NCBI GenBank assembly: GCA_046160345.1
Contig: JBJXGO010000023.1
Coordinates: 16,529 to 80,528, forward strand
Direction: 5' to 3'
From: M3007 sp046160345
Lineage (GTDB): Bacteria > Bacteroidota > Bacteroidia > Chitinophagales > Saprospiraceae
DNA length: 64,000 nucleotides
The notes below the pieces were generated by a model. That model did not search any database and was not told the DNA's origin. It saw only the letters and a list, made by a program, of their open reading frames with translations. A program made the position numbers and the translations under genes. Below are positions 9,275-16,974 of this stretch, in pieces (position 1 is the stretch's first letter; every line of letters begins with the position of its first letter).

Positions 9275-9394
9275 CAAGGAGAATTTGTTGTCAAAGATTC
9301 GGATATTTTTATGAAAAATCCATGGAACCAAGATTTTATTTGAAAACCAAGATCAGCTTTTGATGTTTCATGATACACCTTAAAACACAGGATC

Positions 9395-10144
9395 ATGCCA
9401 GTTAGAATTATTCCAAGAGAACTGCAAGGCCAGGGCGCTTTCAATGGCGGAGAGATCGTGGAAAACAAGCCCATCGGTTTTCCGCAGGATCATTCGAGCG
9501 TTCGCCCCTATTCCAACCTTTTCTATTGGGCCCATGCCCGCGCAGTCACTGACAGCACCATTGGGCTACACCCACACCAGGGCTTTGAGATCTGCTCTTT
9601 CGTACTTAAAGGAGAAATCCGGCACTACGACACCAAACTACGGGAATGGCGGCCCTTGTCTGCCGGCGATGTGCAGATCATCCGTGCCGGCAATGGCATC
9701 AGCCACTCAGAATGGATGGGCAAAGACGGAGAAATGTTCCAAATATGGTTTGACCCCAATCTGGAAGCAACGCTCTCAAAACCGGCAAGTTATGACGATT
9801 ACCGAGCTGCAGATTTTCCTGAGATACAAGTAGGGACTTCGCAGATGAAAACCTTGGTAGGTGCAGGAAGCCCTTTTAAAATGGACACCCCGGGGATCGA
9901 AGTTTTTCGTGTGAACGTAGGGATCGGAGCGTTTCGGCTGAACGCTGAAGCGGGCAAAACATATTCTGCTTATGTGCTTGAAGGCGCCTTAAGTTTTAAT
10001 GGCGAATCCGCTAAAAAATCGGATTTTGTGCTGGCCACCGAACAGGAGGAGATTGTTATAGAGACAACAACCGGAGCGGATGTTTTTATTATTGCGTCGC
10101 CTTCTGTTCCAGGGTATCGGACCTATGGGCAACTGAGGGCTTGA
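9395..10144 (+). CDS. Pirin-family bicupin protein
   Basis: A 249-residue cytoplasmic protein of the pirin/YhhW family, bicupins some of which have quercetin 2,3-dioxygenase activity. The N-terminal cupin shows the metal-binding pattern HPHQGFEICSFVLKGEIRHYD with a following RAGNGISHSEW (His and Glu ligands), and PYSNLFYWAHARAV matches the family start. The second cupin (about 150-249) lacks obvious metal ligands, as in relatives. Length matches the family. It stands alone between the nested repeat and the sensor kinase gene. In vivo substrate is unknown. Confidence 0.88.
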   Translation: MPVRIIPRELQGQGAFNGGEIVENKPIGFPQDHSSVRPYSNLFYWAHARAVTDSTIGLHPHQGFEICSFVLKGEIRHYDTKLREWRPLSAGDVQIIRAGNGISHSEWMGKDGEMFQIWFDPNLEATLSKPASYDDYRAADFPEIQVGTSQMKTLVGAGSPFKMDTPGIEVFRVNVGIGAFRLNAEAGKTYSAYVLEGALSFNGESAKKSDFVLATEQEEIVIETTTGADVFIIASPSVPGYRTYGQLRA

Positions 10145-10175
10145 ATGATATTACTATTTTCACCAGTCATGTAAA

Positions 10176-11186
10176 GTGTTACCAATACTACTCTCGGGCC
10201 GTGGGCGCTTGATCACCCATTTTTCTGGCTGGGCAGTAGTATGCCTGGTCACGTTTTACCTGCTTTCGGGCATGCGCCCAACGGGCGAAGCTGTTGCAAG
10301 GACGGCCTTGTTCATTCTCTTCCCGATCTTGCTTTTTTACATCAATGGGCGGGTGCTGACCAACCGTTTTTTTGAGAAAAAAAAATATGGCCAGTGGGCT
10401 GTTTTGGCTCTTGTGTTATGGTTGGGTATGGCGGCCTTAAGGGTATGGGCCGAATTGGCTGTTTTTGGGAGCACCATTTTTAGCGCAAACGAAAAAGTGC
10501 GGGCGAGCTATGGAAATGTTTTTTTGGTGACGGTGCTTATCTATTTTGTATTGATGATTTTCAGCGGCTTATATCAATTGCTGGAGAACCGTCGCGAACT
10601 TGAAACCCTTCATGCCACGGCGCAGTTGAATTATTTGAAGGCTCAAATCAACCCTCATTTCCTGTTCAACACGCTCAACAACATATATGCTGCCGCTACA
10701 CTTCAGCATCCAAACACGGCTCAAATGTTGTTGCGGCTCAGCGACTTGCTGCGGTACGTTACCTACGAGGGTCAGTCTGATCTGGTGCCGCTTTCCAAAG
10801 AAATAGCCCAAATTCGTGCATACGTCGAATTGTTTCAGTTGAAATCCGAGGCTTCCCTTCCGATTTCGTTTAAAGTTGAAGGGGATACTGAAAGCCGCCT
10901 GATTGAACCCTTGCTTTTGTTGCCATTGGTGGAAAATGCATTAAAACACGGCGATTTAGAAACAAATCCAGATGCTTTTCTGCGAATTTTACTGCATAAC
11001 GATGGTACGAGATACACTTTTTTAGTAGAAAATTCTTTTGATCCGGATAATCGGCAGAAGGATGAACAAGGAGGTGTTGGTTTAGAGAATATTCGTCAAA
11101 GGATTAAACTTCAACATCGTGGCCGGAGTCAATTTAAAACCCAAATCGAAGGGAGAAAATTTAGTGCTCAACTAGTTTTAGATTGA
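10176..11186 (+). CDS. LytS/YehU-type sensor histidine kinase
   Basis: Membrane sensor kinase of 336 residues. Four TM segments are visible at about residues 15-32, 43-60, 74-92 and 113-132, then a short linker and a His_kinase domain with the phosphoacceptor motif LKAQINPHFLFNTLNN (His about 161), and a compact HATPase with N box LVENALKHG and GGVGLENIRQRI. The GTG start is used because no in-frame ATG exists before the first TM segment. The stop overlaps no more than a few bases of a possible TTG start of the LytTR regulator that follows, so the two form an operon and a cognate pair. The signal sensed is not evident. Confidence 0.88.
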   Translation: MLPILLSGRGRLITHFSGWAVVCLVTFYLLSGMRPTGEAVARTALFILFPILLFYINGRVLTNRFFEKKKYGQWAVLALVLWLGMAALRVWAELAVFGSTIFSANEKVRASYGNVFLVTVLIYFVLMIFSGLYQLLENRRELETLHATAQLNYLKAQINPHFLFNTLNNIYAAATLQHPNTAQMLLRLSDLLRYVTYEGQSDLVPLSKEIAQIRAYVELFQLKSEASLPISFKVEGDTESRLIEPLLLLPLVENALKHGDLETNPDAFLRILLHNDGTRYTFLVENSFDPDNRQKDEQGGVGLENIRQRIKLQHRGRSQFKTQIEGRKFSAQLVLD

Positions 11187-11215
11187 ACCCAAGTGAAAAC
11201 GATAAAATCAATAAA

Positions 11216-11914
11216 ATGAATTTCCGCTGCCTTTTAGTTGATGATGAGCACCTGGCGCTCGCATTGCTTGAAAAATTTGTAGCCGACACCCCTGGCCTCG
11301 AATTGGTTTCTGCATGTAAAAGCCCTGTTCGTGCCATTGAAATTTTGCAAAGCGAACCTATTGATCTGCTATTCCTCGATATCCAGATGCCGATTCTGAA
11401 CGGCCTGAATTTATTGAAATCCGTTTCGCGCAAACCTGTTACCATTTTTACCACCGCTTATCCGCAGCATGCGGTAGATGCGTTCAATTTGGATGCGGTG
11501 GACTACCTGCTCAAACCATATTCCTTTGAACGGTTTACTCAAGCGATGGAAAAGGCCATGGCGCTACTCCGGCAGCGCGAAGCCAGCGCTAATGATAAAC
11601 CAAGTGGGCACCTTACCGTAAAAGCCGACAGGCAGTGGGTCAAAATCCCCGTTGCTGAGATCCGCTATATCGAAGGTTGGAAGGAATACGTCAAGATTTT
11701 TGTTGAGCATGAAAAAATTGTGACGCTGGAAAGTTTGAACAACCTTGAATCCACCCTGCCAGCCGAACACTTCCTTCGGGTACATAAATCCTTCATAGTG
11801 GCCAAAAGCCAGGTTCAAAAGCTGGACGGCGAGGTATTGGTTTTAATGGGCAATGCCCGCATCCCTGTTGCAAGAGCACGAAAGAAAGCAGTAGTGGATG
11901 TTTTGTTTAAATGA
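11216..11914 (+). CDS. LytTR-family response regulator
   Basis: A 232-residue regulator. The receiver domain (residues 1-120) has the acidic pocket LLVDDEHLAL, the phosphoacceptor D55 in LLFLDIQMPILNG and the conserved Lys in YLLKPYSFERF. The C-terminal LytTR DNA-binding domain includes HLTVKADRQWVKIPVAEIRYIEGWKEYVKI written here in part (RYIEGWKEYVKIF) and FLRVHKSFIV. The ATG at 11216 is preferred to a TTG at 11183 because the receiver strand starts directly after it. It lies 29 bases after the kinase gene, its likely partner. Target genes are unknown. Confidence 0.88.
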   Translation: MNFRCLLVDDEHLALALLEKFVADTPGLELVSACKSPVRAIEILQSEPIDLLFLDIQMPILNGLNLLKSVSRKPVTIFTTAYPQHAVDAFNLDAVDYLLKPYSFERFTQAMEKAMALLRQREASANDKPSGHLTVKADRQWVKIPVAEIRYIEGWKEYVKIFVEHEKIVTLESLNNLESTLPAEHFLRVHKSFIVAKSQVQKLDGEVLVLMGNARIPVARARKKAVVDVLFK

Positions 11915-11931
11915 AAGCGGCCCTCACATAC

Positions 11932-12022
11932 GGGAGTGTTCAAAAAAGAGTGGCACACCTTAACTACCACGTTGATTGTCAATGCTCGAGCTTAGGTGTG
12001 CCACACATTTCTGAACACTCCC
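11932..12022. mobile_element. MITE-like element with TIRs and 8-bp target duplication
   Basis: A 91-base element begins GGGAGTGTTCA and ends TGAACACTCCC, a perfect 11-bp terminal inverted repeat, and has a second inner inverted pair (GTGGCACACCT / AGGTGTGCCAC). It is flanked by the direct repeat TCACATAC at 11924-11931 and 12023-12030. No coding capacity is present. The TIR style and 8-bp duplication fit non-autonomous derivatives of IS256-like elements, which is an inference from family knowledge. It sits between convergent genes, exactly at the stop codon of the reverse lipoprotein gene, and can also fold into a terminator-like hairpin. Confidence 0.7.
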
Positions 12023-12619
12023 TCACATACAGTCTGATTCGATGGTTGTGGTCACCCCGTTAATATGGGTTTTGCAAACTAAAAAATTGCCATAACCTTC
12101 AAAAAGCGAGGGAGCCCCATCAGCACTTATGCGGTAATACATCCGGTAATATTTTCCTGTTTCGAATTGCGCCGGGTCAATTAACAATTGAAGACTATTG
12201 CCATGCGGAACTTTGATAGCTAATTGCTTCACCACATTCAGCGATTCATCCACAATGGCAAATTTTAGTTTGTACTTATGGTCAAGTTCACCATCCATAA
12301 CAAAACTGATAGGATGCCCGATGGTGACAGGACAAGGGTAAACATAAAAATAATCGATATTCGAGGCTGTTGTACCCGCCAAACTGACGGTGTCGGTAAA
12401 GTTTAAAAATTCCTGTTCGCTGGCAGAAAGCGTGATTTTGCCCCAGTCATTTGAGGTGGTACAGCCGCCGTGCAGCCCTAAACCGAGACCATTGCTATCA
12501 AATATTTTTATGCAGGAGAAATCCTGGTCCTGCGGAGGCATTGCGTCTTTTTTGGGGTCACAGCCAGGGCTTAAAAAAAATGCCGTAGTTAAACATAGTA
12601 GAATGATTGTGCGTACCAT
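12023..12619 (-). CDS. Hypothetical lipoprotein
   Basis: A 198-residue predicted lipoprotein. The start MVRTIILLCLTTAFFLSPGC gives a signal peptide with a lipobox (LSPGC, Cys 20); the longer frame from 12715 would mask it. The mature part begins DPKKDAMPPQDQDF and contains beta-rich sequence with several cysteines (FSCIKIF, GGCTTS, YPCPVTIG, FLVCKTHI, ESDCM at the end). I do not recognise the family. The MITE-like insertion abuts the stop codon, which lies inside the duplicated target and so is retained. It is downstream of, and codirectional with, the TPR membrane protein. Confidence 0.7.
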   Translation of the reverse strand: MVRTIILLCLTTAFFLSPGCDPKKDAMPPQDQDFSCIKIFDSNGLGLGLHGGCTTSNDWGKITLSASEQEFLNFTDTVSLAGTTASNIDYFYVYPCPVTIGHPISFVMDGELDHKYKLKFAIVDESLNVVKQLAIKVPHGNSLQLLIDPAQFETGKYYRMYYRISADGAPSLFEGYGNFLVCKTHINGVTTTIESDCM

Positions 12620-12735
12620 GTGGGTAGAGTTATTTGTGGTGGGTGCTTTGATTTTTATTTGTAAAAAAAACGCTTCGAATATTTCTGCGGAAGATTTGAT
12701 CGAAACAATCTGCATACCATCTGCGCAAAATCCGG

Positions 12736-14727
12736 CTACTGCCCCGCAAGTTCCTTCATCCTTGCCAGCAAATTCACCGATCGTTGATTCTGGGGCATTA
12801 TGCTCACCGATTTTTCTGCATCCGCAATTCCACCTGGTCGGTTTCCATTGTTAAACTTGGATACAGCCCGTTCCAGGAAAGCATCAGAATAACGCTGCTT
12901 TTCTTCCGCAACTTTAAGCGTTTGCGGCGATTTTTCCATGGCATCCAGGACTTCCGTTAAAATGCGCTCAGCCTCGGCATAGCGCTTGAGGTTATTAAGC
13001 ACAGTACCGCGCATTTGCTTGAACTGCAATGCTTTGTGCGGAGCCAGCGTGGTGGCGGTATCCAAATCGGTCAGCGCTTTTTCAGGATAAACGGTGATCG
13101 CCGTAAAGGCCCGGTTGAAATACGTATCGGCATTGTTGGGGTTCAAGGCGATGGACTGGGCATAAAGCGAAAAGGCCCGGTCGCGCAAGGCACGCTGCGA
13201 CTCGGCATCTTTTGCGGTATTTGCTTTGATCGCAATGCAGTTTGCCAGGGCACTGAACACATTGGGGCGGGTGCAGCCGTCTTTTACGGCGCGTTCGAGC
13301 ATTTCTTCAGCTTCCGGCACCCGGTTCACTTTGCCGTACCAGTTGGCCAGCGATTCGAGCGCCTGGTCTTCGTTAGGATAAAAGCGCAATACCTGTTGCC
13401 ACAGTGTTTCAGAATTTTTCCAGGTATGGGTTTGAGCGCGCGCGAGCCAAAGACACCAGATGGCGAACAAGCCCAGAATTGCCCACCAGACTTTGCGCAA
13501 CTCGGGTTTGTTTTTCAATAAATACACCTCAGCAGCATAGGCCAGCATGAAAAAAACACCCGCAGATGGCAGGTAAAAATATCGGTCGGCCATGATGACC
13601 ACCCCTACGGAGATGAATTGCAAAACAAGCAAAACAGTAGCCAATACCCATCCAAATCCAAAAGCCAGCAGCTTGGTACGGCGCATGCTCCAAATCGCGA
13701 GCCCAACACTTGTCAGCATAAAAACCGCCCCGCCTATATAGATACCTCCGCGCAATTGAACTTCAGTTGGATAGGGGTAGAACGTACAAAGGTCAAGAGG
13801 CAGGAACGTTTTCACGAAGTACATCATATAGCCGTAGCCCGCAAATAGAATTTTCTGGTCGAAACTGAAAATGGTTGAAAGGGCCTTGGTCTTTTCTGTT
13901 GAAAGCGTCAAGAGGCCGTGAAAATCACCCCCGCGTTGTACATCCAACGCGATGAGGCCAAAGAGCAGCGAGAGGGCAAACATGGGGATTTTTTCAATGA
14001 CCCAATTAACCCCAACTTTTCGTCCATTCCAGTAATCCAACAGCAAACAAACCAAGGGAAAAACCACGGCAACGCCTTTGGAAAGACAAGAAAGGAGCAT
14101 GAATCCAAGTGCTAACCAAAGTTTTGTACTGCGCTGTGTTTCCAGATACCGCCAATAAGAGATACAGCCTGCCAGGAAGAAAAAAACATACAGTACGTCT
14201 TTGCGCTCTGACACCCATACCACGGATTCTGCCCGCAGCGGATGGATAGCAAAAAGTAAGGCAGTAATAATAGCTACAGACCGGTATTGACGACTGGTAA
14301 GGAGCCAAACCAACCAACAGAGCAATCCAGCATTGAGCCAGTGAATCAGGACATTGGTGACGACAAAGGATTTCGCTCCGGTTCCGAACATCGCTGAATT
14401 CAACCAAAGCGACCACATGGTGAGCGGGTGATAATTCAGTGAAACCACCTGAGTGCCAAATGCTTTGAAACTGGCCGCGGTGGCGTTCAGGATTTGCGGA
14501 TTTTCATAGACATAAACATGGTCGTCCCAGGAGACGAAATCGTGGCCGAAGGCACTGCTGAAGGCGGCTAAAATAGCGACCAGCAATCCGCCGAGGGCCA
14601 GCAGGAACCAGTTTTTTCCAACCCAAGGCTCATTGGAGGAGTTCTTTATATTTTGCTTACTTGCCAAACCTGAACGGGAAGTGGCCGACGAATTGGATGC
14701 GGGTAAAGGCTTTTTCTTCTTTGACAT
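12736..14727 (-). CDS. Polytopic membrane protein with C-terminal TPRs, GT-C glycosyltransferase-like
   Basis: A 663-residue protein. After a basic, Ser-rich N-terminus (MSKKKKPLPASN) about eleven hydrophobic segments follow to residue about 440, then TPR-like helices to the end (YGKVNRVPEAEEMLERAVKDG, AQSIALNPNNADTYFNRAF, MRGTVLNNLKRYAEAERIL). The first loop carries FVSWDDHVYVYENPQ, and the second hydrophobic block IHPLRAESVVWVSERKDVLY; both are typical of the GT-C-like TMTC/O-mannosyltransferase-type TPR proteins common in Bacteroidetes. An acidic Asp pair in the first periplasmic loop fits a lipid-linked sugar transferase, but activity is inferred. MSKKKK is preferred to an ATG 24 bases upstream. 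Confidence 0.8.
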   Translation of the reverse strand: MSKKKKPLPASNSSATSRSGLASKQNIKNSSNEPWVGKNWFLLALGGLLVAILAAFSSAFGHDFVSWDDHVYVYENPQILNATAASFKAFGTQVVSLNYHPLTMWSLWLNSAMFGTGAKSFVVTNVLIHWLNAGLLCWLVWLLTSRQYRSVAIITALLFAIHPLRAESVVWVSERKDVLYVFFFLAGCISYWRYLETQRSTKLWLALGFMLLSCLSKGVAVVFPLVCLLLDYWNGRKVGVNWVIEKIPMFALSLLFGLIALDVQRGGDFHGLLTLSTEKTKALSTIFSFDQKILFAGYGYMMYFVKTFLPLDLCTFYPYPTEVQLRGGIYIGGAVFMLTSVGLAIWSMRRTKLLAFGFGWVLATVLLVLQFISVGVVIMADRYFYLPSAGVFFMLAYAAEVYLLKNKPELRKVWWAILGLFAIWCLWLARAQTHTWKNSETLWQQVLRFYPNEDQALESLANWYGKVNRVPEAEEMLERAVKDGCTRPNVFSALANCIAIKANTAKDAESQRALRDRAFSLYAQSIALNPNNADTYFNRAFTAITVYPEKALTDLDTATTLAPHKALQFKQMRGTVLNNLKRYAEAERILTEVLDAMEKSPQTLKVAEEKQRYSDAFLERAVSKFNNGNRPGGIADAEKSVSIMPQNQRSVNLLARMKELAGQ

Positions 14728-14813
14728 GAGCGAAATTGCGTAAAACTTCAAGACAGGGTGGCGAAGGTAATAGGCATTTTTTGTTCAAAAAAACGAATTG
14801 ATGGGATGCGGCA

Positions 14814-15719
14814 CTAGACATGAATTTTTGTCCCCTCTGACGCGATCTCCACCTGTTCAAACAGCTCTTTAGCTTCTGCCAGGTGCTGCTCCGTATCCGC
14901 ATATCGGCCTGAGATATGCCCCAAAATCAATCGTTTCACACCTGCCCGCCGGGCGATCTCTGCCGCTTGAGCTGCCGTAGAATGAAAGTAAAGCTCGGCC
15001 TCAGGGGCGTTTTTGTTGGTGTAGGTCGCCTCGTGGTAAAGCAGATCCACTCCGCGAACCATTTCGATCAAAGGTTCATGAAATGCCGTATCACTGCAAA
15101 AAGCATAGGAAGTAGGTGGCTGCGGATCGATCGTCAATTCCAGATTTGGAACCAGTCTGCCATCGGTCAACTCAAGATCCGCACCAGATTTGATGGCCGG
15201 AATTGCACTGAAAGGGATGGTATATTCCTCGATCTTTTCAGGAAGAATATTCCGGGGTCGGGGTTTTTCCCGAAAAAGCCATCCGCTGGTTGGACTGCGG
15301 TGATGAAGCGGAATGGTCCAAACTTCCACTTTTTCGTTTTCAAAAACTTTGGCTGATATCGTAGCGTCCACGGTGTGAAATTCGATTTCGTAACTAAGCC
15401 GGACCCCGCATACCCGGATGGTGGTTTCAATCAACAATTTCAATCCAGGCGGGGAAAAAATGTGAAGCGTTTCACTTCGTTTTCTATGGCTCCAATTGGT
15501 GATAAGCCCGATCAATCCAAATACATGATCTCCGTGTAAGTGGCTGATAAAGATTTGCTTGCAGGTATCCAGCTTGATCCGATACTTAAATACCTGCATT
15601 TGGGTGCCTTCACCACAATCTATCAGGAAAGTATGGTTTTCCACTTGCAATACCTGGGCGGTATAATGGCGGCCGTGGAAAGGCCCGCCTGAAGAATTGC
15701 CAAGAATGGTAAGCGTCAT
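14814..15719 (-). CDS. rnz: Ribonuclease Z
   Basis: tRNA 3'-processing endonuclease of the metallo-beta-lactamase fold, 301 residues, cytoplasmic. The zinc motif SHLHGDHVFGL gives His60, His62, Asp64 and His65; further ligands lie in AFCSDTAFH, LLYHEATYT and LILGHISGRY (final His). The RNase Z-specific HxST-like FHSTAAQAAEIA is present. MTLTILGNSSGG is the family-typical start; the open frame extends another 67 codons upstream through the nested palindrome at 15795, which is not coding in relatives. It is followed on the same strand by the TPR membrane gene. Confidence 0.93.
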   Translation of the reverse strand: MTLTILGNSSGGPFHGRHYTAQVLQVENHTFLIDCGEGTQMQVFKYRIKLDTCKQIFISHLHGDHVFGLIGLITNWSHRKRSETLHIFSPPGLKLLIETTIRVCGVRLSYEIEFHTVDATISAKVFENEKVEVWTIPLHHRSPTSGWLFREKPRPRNILPEKIEEYTIPFSAIPAIKSGADLELTDGRLVPNLELTIDPQPPTSYAFCSDTAFHEPLIEMVRGVDLLYHEATYTNKNAPEAELYFHSTAAQAAEIARRAGVKRLILGHISGRYADTEQHLAEAKELFEQVEIASEGTKIHV

Positions 15720-15794
15720 GGGGATGATTTTTTTATTGAGGTAATGCGCTGATAGCCCAAATAGGGTCAGGCTTGGATGATTTGTGTGCGTTGG

Positions 15795-15886
15795 CATACT
15801 ACTGGACATTTTTGTTTTACCCCTAGACCTATTAAGGTTTCCAAAAACCTTATAGGTCTCGATTTCAGAAAATGTCCAGTAGTATG
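15795..15886. repeat. Nested palindrome, TACTACTGGACATTTT outer arms
   Basis: CATACTACTGGACATTTT (15795-15812) pairs perfectly over 18 bases with its complement at 15869-15886. Within it a second inverted pair, AGACCTATTAAGGTTT (from 15825) and AAACCTTATAGGTCT (to 15859), resembles the AACCTC-type palindromes at 27375 and 45930. The outer arms are the same as those of the element at 9150-9274. It lies between the GNAT stop and the RNase Z start. Confidence 0.8.
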
Positions 15887-15895
15887 GCGCATTCG

Positions 15896-16345
15896 TCAAA
15901 CCATCTTTTTCTCCATGCAAATACTGTTTTCCACCTGAGCGTAGGGTCCATAATTGGGGGTAACAACATATCCCGAGGTTTGGTAAAGTCGGATGGCCTC
16001 TGGTTGTTTTTTCCCGGTTTCGAGGATGATATGGTGGTATCCAAGTTCAATCGACCATATTTCCAGGGCTGACAACACCGTTCTGGCAATGCCTTTTCCC
16101 CGGTATTCTGGCAATACGAACATTCGCTTTAGCTCCATGGTGCCTGAAGCGTATGCCCTGATGGCGCCACAACCCACGGGCAACGTTTCCCAAAAAGCTA
16201 CCACCGCATGCTTGATTTTATCCACTTTATTGAATTGGGCATAAAAGGCGTGGTCATCCCCATCTCGCAGGGCCAAATCCTGGTCGAGCAAGGCAACCAG
16301 GGACTGAAAATCGGAATTGTCAGAGTCGGTTCGAAGGATATTCAT
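15896..16345 (-). CDS. GNAT-family N-acetyltransferase
   Basis: A 149-residue cytoplasmic acetyl-CoA-dependent acyltransferase. The GNAT core shows the beta-4 strand MELKRMFVLPEYRGKGIARTVL, whose RGKGIA is the pyrophosphate-binding loop, then IELGYHHIILETGKKQPEAIRLY and QTSGYVV, the typical C-terminal motif B. The substrate is not deducible. It is upstream of rnz on the same strand, separated by the nested palindrome, and 20 bases downstream of the SRPBCC gene, so the latter two probably share a transcript. Confidence 0.85.
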   Translation of the reverse strand: MNILRTDSDNSDFQSLVALLDQDLALRDGDDHAFYAQFNKVDKIKHAVVAFWETLPVGCGAIRAYASGTMELKRMFVLPEYRGKGIARTVLSALEIWSIELGYHHIILETGKKQPEAIRLYQTSGYVVTPNYGPYAQVENSICMEKKMV

Positions 16346-16365
16346 AATATAGACAGGGCGCGCAG

Positions 16366-16791
16366 TTATTGCTCCAAATACATCTTCAACTTACTGCCGA
16401 TTATCTCGCCCCAGCCTTCCACAAAATTTTCGCGAACAAAATCAGGATTGTCGGCTGGGAAGCTCTCCAAGCCGGTATGCGTGAGCCGAAGTAAGGTTTT
16501 GACACCTTGAGGGCTTAGCAAAAAGCTCACATAGGTTTCTCCCTGATAACCTGCATAATGCCAACTATAAGTCAATATTTTGCCAGGCTCGACTGCCGTT
16601 ATTTTACAGACATGCATATATTGCTTCTCTGGAGAGGGGCCACCTGGAAATCGGAACTCAAACCCAATTTCGGCCCGGAATTCAGCCAGGTCAAAAAACC
16701 ATTGCTGCATCTGGTTTCGGTCAGTGATCGCAGTCCAAACTTGTTCTGCAGGAACGTTCAAGGTTACCTCAACAATTACGGGTTCGTTCAT
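16366..16791 (-). CDS. SRPBCC (AHSA1-like) domain protein
   Basis: A 141-residue START/SRPBCC fold protein. Typical family features are VTLNVPAEQVWTAITDRNQMQQWFF at the N-terminus, the central ITAVEPGKILTYSW and the amphipathic C-terminal helix GWGEIIGSKLKMYLE. The ATG at 16791 starts directly at the first strand; an in-frame ATG 63 bases upstream adds unrelated sequence. The family binds hydrophobic ligands or assists Hsp90-like partners, but no specific role can be assigned here. It is the first gene of a short reverse run with the GNAT gene. Confidence 0.82.
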   Translation of the reverse strand: MNEPVIVEVTLNVPAEQVWTAITDRNQMQQWFFDLAEFRAEIGFEFRFPGGPSPEKQYMHVCKITAVEPGKILTYSWHYAGYQGETYVSFLLSPQGVKTLLRLTHTGLESFPADNPDFVRENFVEGWGEIIGSKLKMYLEQ

Positions 16792-16974
16792 GGATGGAGT
16801 AGTATTTGCCAAAGTTTGATATTTTAGATTGTAAGTCAATGAAATAATTGACACCGGGTATTAGTTTCATTTGCTGCAATTTTATGAGAAACCATTTGGT
16901 TCTGCAAGATAATTCAAGCAATTCTTTCAGCTTCCTTTCTGACCACTACCTTCGCATTTCAAAAAACGTCCGCT

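Noticed and set aside
14808..14825. ACTAGACAT near the rnz stop, similar to the nested palindrome arms
   Set aside because: Only about nine bases match, there is no opposite arm, and the bases encode the conserved RNase Z C-terminus and stop.
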